63,581 nt of DNA from [Flavobacterium] thermophilum (GTDB lineage Bacteria > Bacillota > Bacilli > Bacillales > Anoxybacillaceae). The stretch spans positions 1-63,581 of the forward strand of contig UGGS01000003.1 in assembly GCA_900450595.1 (NCBI GenBank), written 5' to 3'. The notes beneath the pieces were generated by a model. That model had not been told where the DNA came from, made no database searches, and worked only from the letters and a program-made list of their open reading frames with translations. The position numbers and the translations under genes were made by a program. Below are positions 59,963-63,581 of the stretch, one piece after another (within the stretch, counting starts at the first letter, position 1; every line of letters begins with the position of its first letter).

Positions 59963-61087
59963 ATGAAGTACATCATCGTCGGAGCCGGCATTTTAGGGGC
60001 CTCGACCGCTTACCATTTGGCCAAGGAAGGCGCAAACGTGATGATCATCGACCGCGGCGACAAAGGCCAAGCGACCGATGCGGCGGCGGGGATCGTGTGC
60101 CCTTGGCTCTCGCAGCGCCGCAACCAAAAATGGTATCGGTTAGCGAAAGGCGGGGCGAAATTTTATCCTTCCCTCATTGAAGAGCTGGAATCATACGGGG
60201 AAACGGAGACCGGTTACGCACGCGTCGGGGCTCTATGGCTGCACACAGATGAACAGAAACTGGAACAAATGGAGGAGCGCGCTCTCAAACGGCGCGAAGA
60301 CGCGCCGGAAATGGGAGAGATCGTGCGGCTTCATCCCCAAGAGGCGAAGGAGCTGTTTCCGCCGCTTGTCGGCAAGCATCATGCCCTTTATGTGAGCGGC
60401 GCCGCCCGAGTGAACGGTCGGGCGGTGCGAGACGCCCTCATGAACGCTTCCCAAAAGCGCGGCGCCGCCTACATCCGCGGAAACGCCCGACTCCTGTTTG
60501 AAGGCTCCCGCATCATCGGCGTGGAAGTCAATGGAGCGAAATACACGGCCGAAGCGGTCATCGTCACAGCCGGCGCCTGGGCTGGCGAGTTGCTGGAGCC
60601 GCTCGGGATCAAACTGCTCGTCACCCCACAAAAAGGGCAGCTCATTCACTTGGAACATCCAGAATACGACACATCCCATTGGCCAGTCGTCATGCCGCCG
60701 AACAATCAGTATATGCTCGCCTTCCCGGGAAGCAGAATTGTGATCGGAACCACACACGAAGATGAAGCGGGCATGGACATTCGCCCCACCGCCGGGGGAA
60801 TGCACGAATTGTTGGAAAAAGCGCTTGCCGTCGCGCCGGGGCTCTCCACCTGGACATATATCGAGACGCGAGTCGGATTCCGCCCGCGCACGCCTGGGTT
60901 TCTCCCGATCTTCGGACCGCTTCCGGGCTTTTCTGGGGTGTATATCGCCAATGGGCTCGGCTCCTCAGGTCTCACCGTCGGCCCGTATTTAGGAAAGGAG
61001 TTGGCGAAACTCGTCATCGGCCTGCCGACGGAACTCGACCCAAGCGATTATGACGCAGCAAGTGCCGTCGCACCGATCGTTCAATGA
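59963..61087 (+). CDS. FAD-dependent oxidoreductase, D-amino-acid oxidase family
   Basis: A 374-residue flavoenzyme. KYIIVGAGILGASTAYHLA is the GxGxxG dinucleotide fold at the start and GASGIVCP-like AAAGIVCPWLSQRR follows. The C-terminal RVGFRPRTPGFLPIFGPLPG and NGLGSSGLTVGPYLGKELA are DAO/DadA signatures. It likely oxidises a D-amino acid or N-substituted glycine; the substrate is unknown. AAAGGTG precedes the ATG. Cargo of the composite unit. Confidence 0.88.
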   Translation: MKYIIVGAGILGASTAYHLAKEGANVMIIDRGDKGQATDAAAGIVCPWLSQRRNQKWYRLAKGGAKFYPSLIEELESYGETETGYARVGALWLHTDEQKLEQMEERALKRREDAPEMGEIVRLHPQEAKELFPPLVGKHHALYVSGAARVNGRAVRDALMNASQKRGAAYIRGNARLLFEGSRIIGVEVNGAKYTAEAVIVTAGAWAGELLEPLGIKLLVTPQKGQLIHLEHPEYDTSHWPVVMPPNNQYMLAFPGSRIVIGTTHEDEAGMDIRPTAGGMHELLEKALAVAPGLSTWTYIETRVGFRPRTPGFLPIFGPLPGFSGVYIANGLGSSGLTVGPYLGKELAKLVIGLPTELDPSDYDAASAVAPIVQ

Positions 61088-61093
61088 GGGGGA

Positions 61094-61741
61094 TCAGAAA
61101 AAGCAACAACGGAGCTTCCACGATATGGACAATAGCCAACGCAGCGACTGATATCCCTTTCTCACCGTCAGGGCAAAGCTGACCGTGTTTTGTAAGCTTT
61201 GTCCTTCATATTTTTTCAACTGCTCCGTCAGCTTGTGAAACAGCTCCATATCTTTGCGATCAAGCGCTTGATCGATTTGCATCTTCAAAATCGACACTTC
61301 ATGGCGTTTCAACGCTTCATCGAGCACTTGCTCGGCCGCCTTCGCCATTTTCTCATGGCGCTCATGCCGCCGGACGTTTTCAAACGCTTGGTGATCAATG
61401 AGCCGAAGGTACGAAAAATTCCTTGCCTTTCCTGGAAAATGAAGCGTCAAATAAAGCGGCTCGTTCGGATGCAGCGCCAAATCGCCCATAATGGCGGCCA
61501 AACTCGTGCTTTTTTGACCGCGCCGATAAAACACAAGCCCCTCTTCTTCCGCCATCGCGGTTGAGATGATGAGCCACCGCGCTTGCTTTTGCTCGGTTTC
61601 TGTAAAATGGACGTTCTCAAGCAAATGGGGGTGCTGAAGCAAATACTTGAGCACAAATCGGGCATCCGGATGCTTTAAGCGATGATTGTGCAAAAACGAT
61701 GTTAAAAAATTGCGTTTTTCTAAGGCTGACACCCACCTCAT
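61094..61741 (-). CDS. YpiB-like UPF0302 protein with IDEAL motif
   Basis: A 215-residue protein. It begins RWVSALEKRNFLTSFLHNH, close to B. subtilis YpiB, and carries an IDEAL motif (QIDQALDRKDMELFHKLTEQ, about 155-175). The last ~35 residues (NTVSFALTVRKGYQSLRWLL) are not typical and may be added by loss of the usual stop. The role of the family is unclear. AGGAGGGGA precedes the ATG. It converges with the oxidase gene (7 bases between stops). Confidence 0.8.
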   Translation of the reverse strand: MRWVSALEKRNFLTSFLHNHRLKHPDARFVLKYLLQHPHLLENVHFTETEQKQARWLIISTAMAEEEGLVFYRRGQKSTSLAAIMGDLALHPNEPLYLTLHFPGKARNFSYLRLIDHQAFENVRRHERHEKMAKAAEQVLDEALKRHEVSILKMQIDQALDRKDMELFHKLTEQLKKYEGQSLQNTVSFALTVRKGYQSLRWLLSISWKLRCCFF

Positions 61742-61759
61742 CGCACTGTCCCCTCCTCC

Positions 61760-63112
61760 CTATTCCCAAACTCTCCTTAACCGAGCTAACTCTTGTATAT
61801 ATCCCCAAAATGAGACTGGGGACATGATCATTTGGTAAAACAAGACAAAGACGACAAAACCAATTCTATTTCTTCTGATCTTGAGATCCAATTTTCGGAA
61901 CACCGATCTTTGATATTGGTATAGAACCCAATACGCGATCAACGTCAGCGGTACAACCAACAACGTCATCGGGCCAACAATGTAATAATAACCGAAGAAG
62001 GCCAAAATTAATCCCGGTAACCAACATAAAGTATAGATGGTGTCTAAATAAGGGAGTAACAAATTCACCATCGTGAGGTATTTCACAAACAATTGTGGTT
62101 GCTGCCACGGTTTTACAGCCTTCAACGCCTCGATCATTCCCCTTGCCCACCGAGATCGTTGTCTGCAAAAATGTACCCAAGAAACCGGAACATCCGTAAA
62201 CGCCACCGCATGAGGTTCAAAGTAAATTCTCCATCCTTTTTCTAGCAAACGCCAAGAAAGGACAATATCCTCCCCAATGGCATCAGGCCAACCGCCAACT
62301 TCTCTAATTGCCTCCGTCTTATATAAGCTATATGCCCCTTGGGCCACCAAAGTTCCTTGGTATAATCCTTGCATTCGCTTAATCGAAGCAATAGCAAGAA
62401 AATAATCCCATTCTTGAATTCTAGCAAGAAGGTTCTCCCGACTGTTTCTCACTAAAACAGCACCAGCTACAGCACAAACATTCACTGGAGCCGACTCTAT
62501 CCTAGCAATCAAATATCTTACTGCTGATCGATGAAGCAATGTATCGGCATCTAATGTTATCATCAAATCGGTGCTAACATGCTGGAGGCCTTTATTTAAC
62601 GCGTGGAATTTTCCCGGTTTCTCCTCTTTCAAAATGGTAACATCCAGTCCCAATCTCATTGCCGCACGGCGCGCTTTCTCTACTGTTTGATCTGTTGAGC
62701 CATTATCAACCAATAACACACGTATTTCCCCATTGTAATCTTGCTTAGCAATATACTTTAATGTGTTCTCAATTTTATCAGCTTCATTTCTGGCTGCGAT
62801 CAATATCGTTACCGCTTTGTCTGGATATTCAGTTTTCAACGGAGGCTGGCGATCAAGCAATAAACTAACAACCAAAAAAGCGGTCAAATATCCGGGGATA
62901 TAGGCTAAACCTGCTATAATCACTACAGAGAGCGGAAAACTTACCAAATGAGCCAAATCAAAAACCCATGGTACGGAGACATAAACGCTAAAGCACAGCC
63001 ACAAAAATGCAACGATATGGCCTATTATAAATTTGTATTTAACGGGTATATAGGCTTTCGTCCTTGGTTTTATTTCAGGAGAAGACTGATTGAAAGACAA
63101 ATTGGTATTCAC
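61760..63112 (-). CDS. Membrane family 2 glycosyltransferase
   Basis: A 450-residue enzyme. Two N-terminal membrane helices (about 20-80) precede a GT2 domain with VTILIAARNEADKIENTLKY, VDNGSTDQT, LDADTLL (DxD) and CRQRSRWARGM (QxxRW). Three further helices end the protein. This is the layout of processive synthases such as hyaluronan or poly-GlcNAc synthase. GTG start at 63112 with AAGGGGTG about 6 bases upstream. It probably builds a surface polysaccharide. Cargo of the composite unit; no partner genes nearby. Confidence 0.85.
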   Translation of the reverse strand: MNTNLSFNQSSPEIKPRTKAYIPVKYKFIIGHIVAFLWLCFSVYVSVPWVFDLAHLVSFPLSVVIIAGLAYIPGYLTAFLVVSLLLDRQPPLKTEYPDKAVTILIAARNEADKIENTLKYIAKQDYNGEIRVLLVDNGSTDQTVEKARRAAMRLGLDVTILKEEKPGKFHALNKGLQHVSTDLMITLDADTLLHRSAVRYLIARIESAPVNVCAVAGAVLVRNSRENLLARIQEWDYFLAIASIKRMQGLYQGTLVAQGAYSLYKTEAIREVGGWPDAIGEDIVLSWRLLEKGWRIYFEPHAVAFTDVPVSWVHFCRQRSRWARGMIEALKAVKPWQQPQLFVKYLTMVNLLLPYLDTIYTLCWLPGLILAFFGYYYIVGPMTLLVVPLTLIAYWVLYQYQRSVFRKLDLKIRRNRIGFVVFVLFYQMIMSPVSFWGYIQELARLRRVWE

Positions 63113-63308
63113 ATGAACACCCCTTCCCAAAATGATAATCTTTTTGGAAATATCCTGAATCCAAGCCTTACCCCCCTCTCAGATCAGACCATAGAAAACA
63201 AAGTTGCTATCATGGAATTAACTCCTTTGCCTATCCAACTCAAAAGTGTATGAGACAATTGTATGATAACCGTTCATAAAAAAGCAATTGAGTCATTAAC
63301 GTTTCCTG

Positions 63309-63461
63309 GGTTCATCACCAAAAGATGTACTTGACTTTTAAAGACAAACATGATAGCAATGTTGCTCAAAGAGACGTGTGGTATAAAAAGGAAAAATGCT
63401 GTTTTGATTTTCTCTATCATAATCGTCTTTCTTTGTCAAGTACACTTTGTGGTGAAGAGCC
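63309..63461 (-). repeat. ISL3-type MITE, right copy
   Basis: A 153-bp element. The inner end GGTTCATCACCAAAAGATGT is slightly changed, while the outer end is the inverse of GGCTCTTCACCACAAAGTGT. The first ~30 bases match the left copy; the interior differs. Confidence 0.8.
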
Positions 63462-63527
63462 GATATTTTTTTATTTAAGGAATATTTAAGAAAATAAATA
63501 TAATTCAAAATATTGAAATAAATAAAA

Positions 63528-63545
63528 AATCAATATATATTGATT
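63528..63545 (+). promoter_or_regulatory. 18-bp palindrome upstream of the gene at position 1
   Basis: AATCAATATATATTGATT, a perfect palindrome, followed by TATAAT (63554-63559) and GAGGGGG seven bases before the end of the window. If the molecule is circular these are the operator, -10 and ribosome site of the secreted protein gene at 1-432. Confidence 0.6.
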
Positions 63546-63581
63546 GATAGAATTATAATCATATCGTCGAGGGGGTTACGT

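Larger units (their letters stand above)
58852..63461. mobile_element. Composite unit: MITE pair carrying chromosomal genes
   Basis: It is bounded on the left by GGCTCTTCACC and on the right by its inverse GGTGAAGAGCC, and the whole is flanked by the identical 8-mer GATATTTT (58844-58851 and 63462-63469). The inner flanks of the two short elements differ from this 8-mer. This is the pattern expected if the 4.6 kb moved as one unit and made one 8-bp target duplication, the size typical for ISL3-family transposition. No transposase inside, so it would act in trans. Confidence 0.8.

Overview
The window reads as a complete circular plasmid of 63,581 bp from a thermophilic Bacillaceae host, most likely Geobacillus, Parageobacillus or a close relative. 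The host call rests on the style of the IS elements (IS701, ISLre2, IS256 and IS4 types), on SpeD and YpiB/UPF0302-type genes, and on strong Firmicutes Shine-Dalgarno sites. Circularity is inferred because the last bases of the window supply a well-placed ribosome binding site for the ATG at position 1. No rRNA, tRNA or CRISPR array was found.

Backbone (about 33.5-58.8 kb, continuing past the end of the window into 1-2.07 kb). On the minus strand lie a MobQ-type relaxase, a VirD4 coupling protein, topoisomerase III, an ArdC-like antirestriction protein and a RadC-like JAB protein. On the plus strand, 49.97-58.23 kb is a conjugative type IV secretion operon: small membrane subunit, VirB3/B4-like protein, VirB4 ATPase, two-domain peptidoglycan hydrolase, TrbL/VirB6-like protein, lipoprotein and an EssB/YukC-like protein. 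Between the two strands sit a ParM/ParR-type partition locus with an AT-rich presumed centromere, a likely Rep protein with a highly structured upstream region, and several small regulators.

Accessory segment (2.07-33.66 kb). It is bounded by two direct copies of a 131-bp repeat that carries a terminator hairpin, which suggests that about 31 kb was added to the backbone by recombination. It contains an AbiE-like toxin/antitoxin pair with two perfect palindromes, tyrosine recombinases, secreted proteins, an EamA transporter, several IS elements, a RiPP cluster, an ImmA/IrrE-HTH-sigma module, a type I restriction system (hsdM-hsdS-hsdR plus an M48 peptidase), an MBL-fold exoprotein and a ComK-like regulator.

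Main discovery candidate (13.05-16.65 kb). A cluster encodes an MFS exporter, an EpiD-like cysteine decarboxylase, a 37-residue precursor peptide ending in NCGGC, and a radical SAM/SPASM enzyme with an N-terminal leader-binding-like region. The C-terminal Cys of the precursor is what an EpiD-type enzyme needs, and no lanthipeptide dehydratase is present. The cluster sits between an IS256 element and an inverted, internally deleted copy of it, and a hybrid promoter (-35 in the IS end, -10 in the flank) probably drives it.

Chromosomal cargo (58.85-63.46 kb). speD, a DAO-type oxidase, a YpiB-like gene and a family 2 glycosyltransferase lie between two short elements with ISL3-type ends. The whole 4.6 kb is flanked by an identical 8-bp sequence, GATATTTT, consistent with capture of chromosomal DNA in a single transposition.
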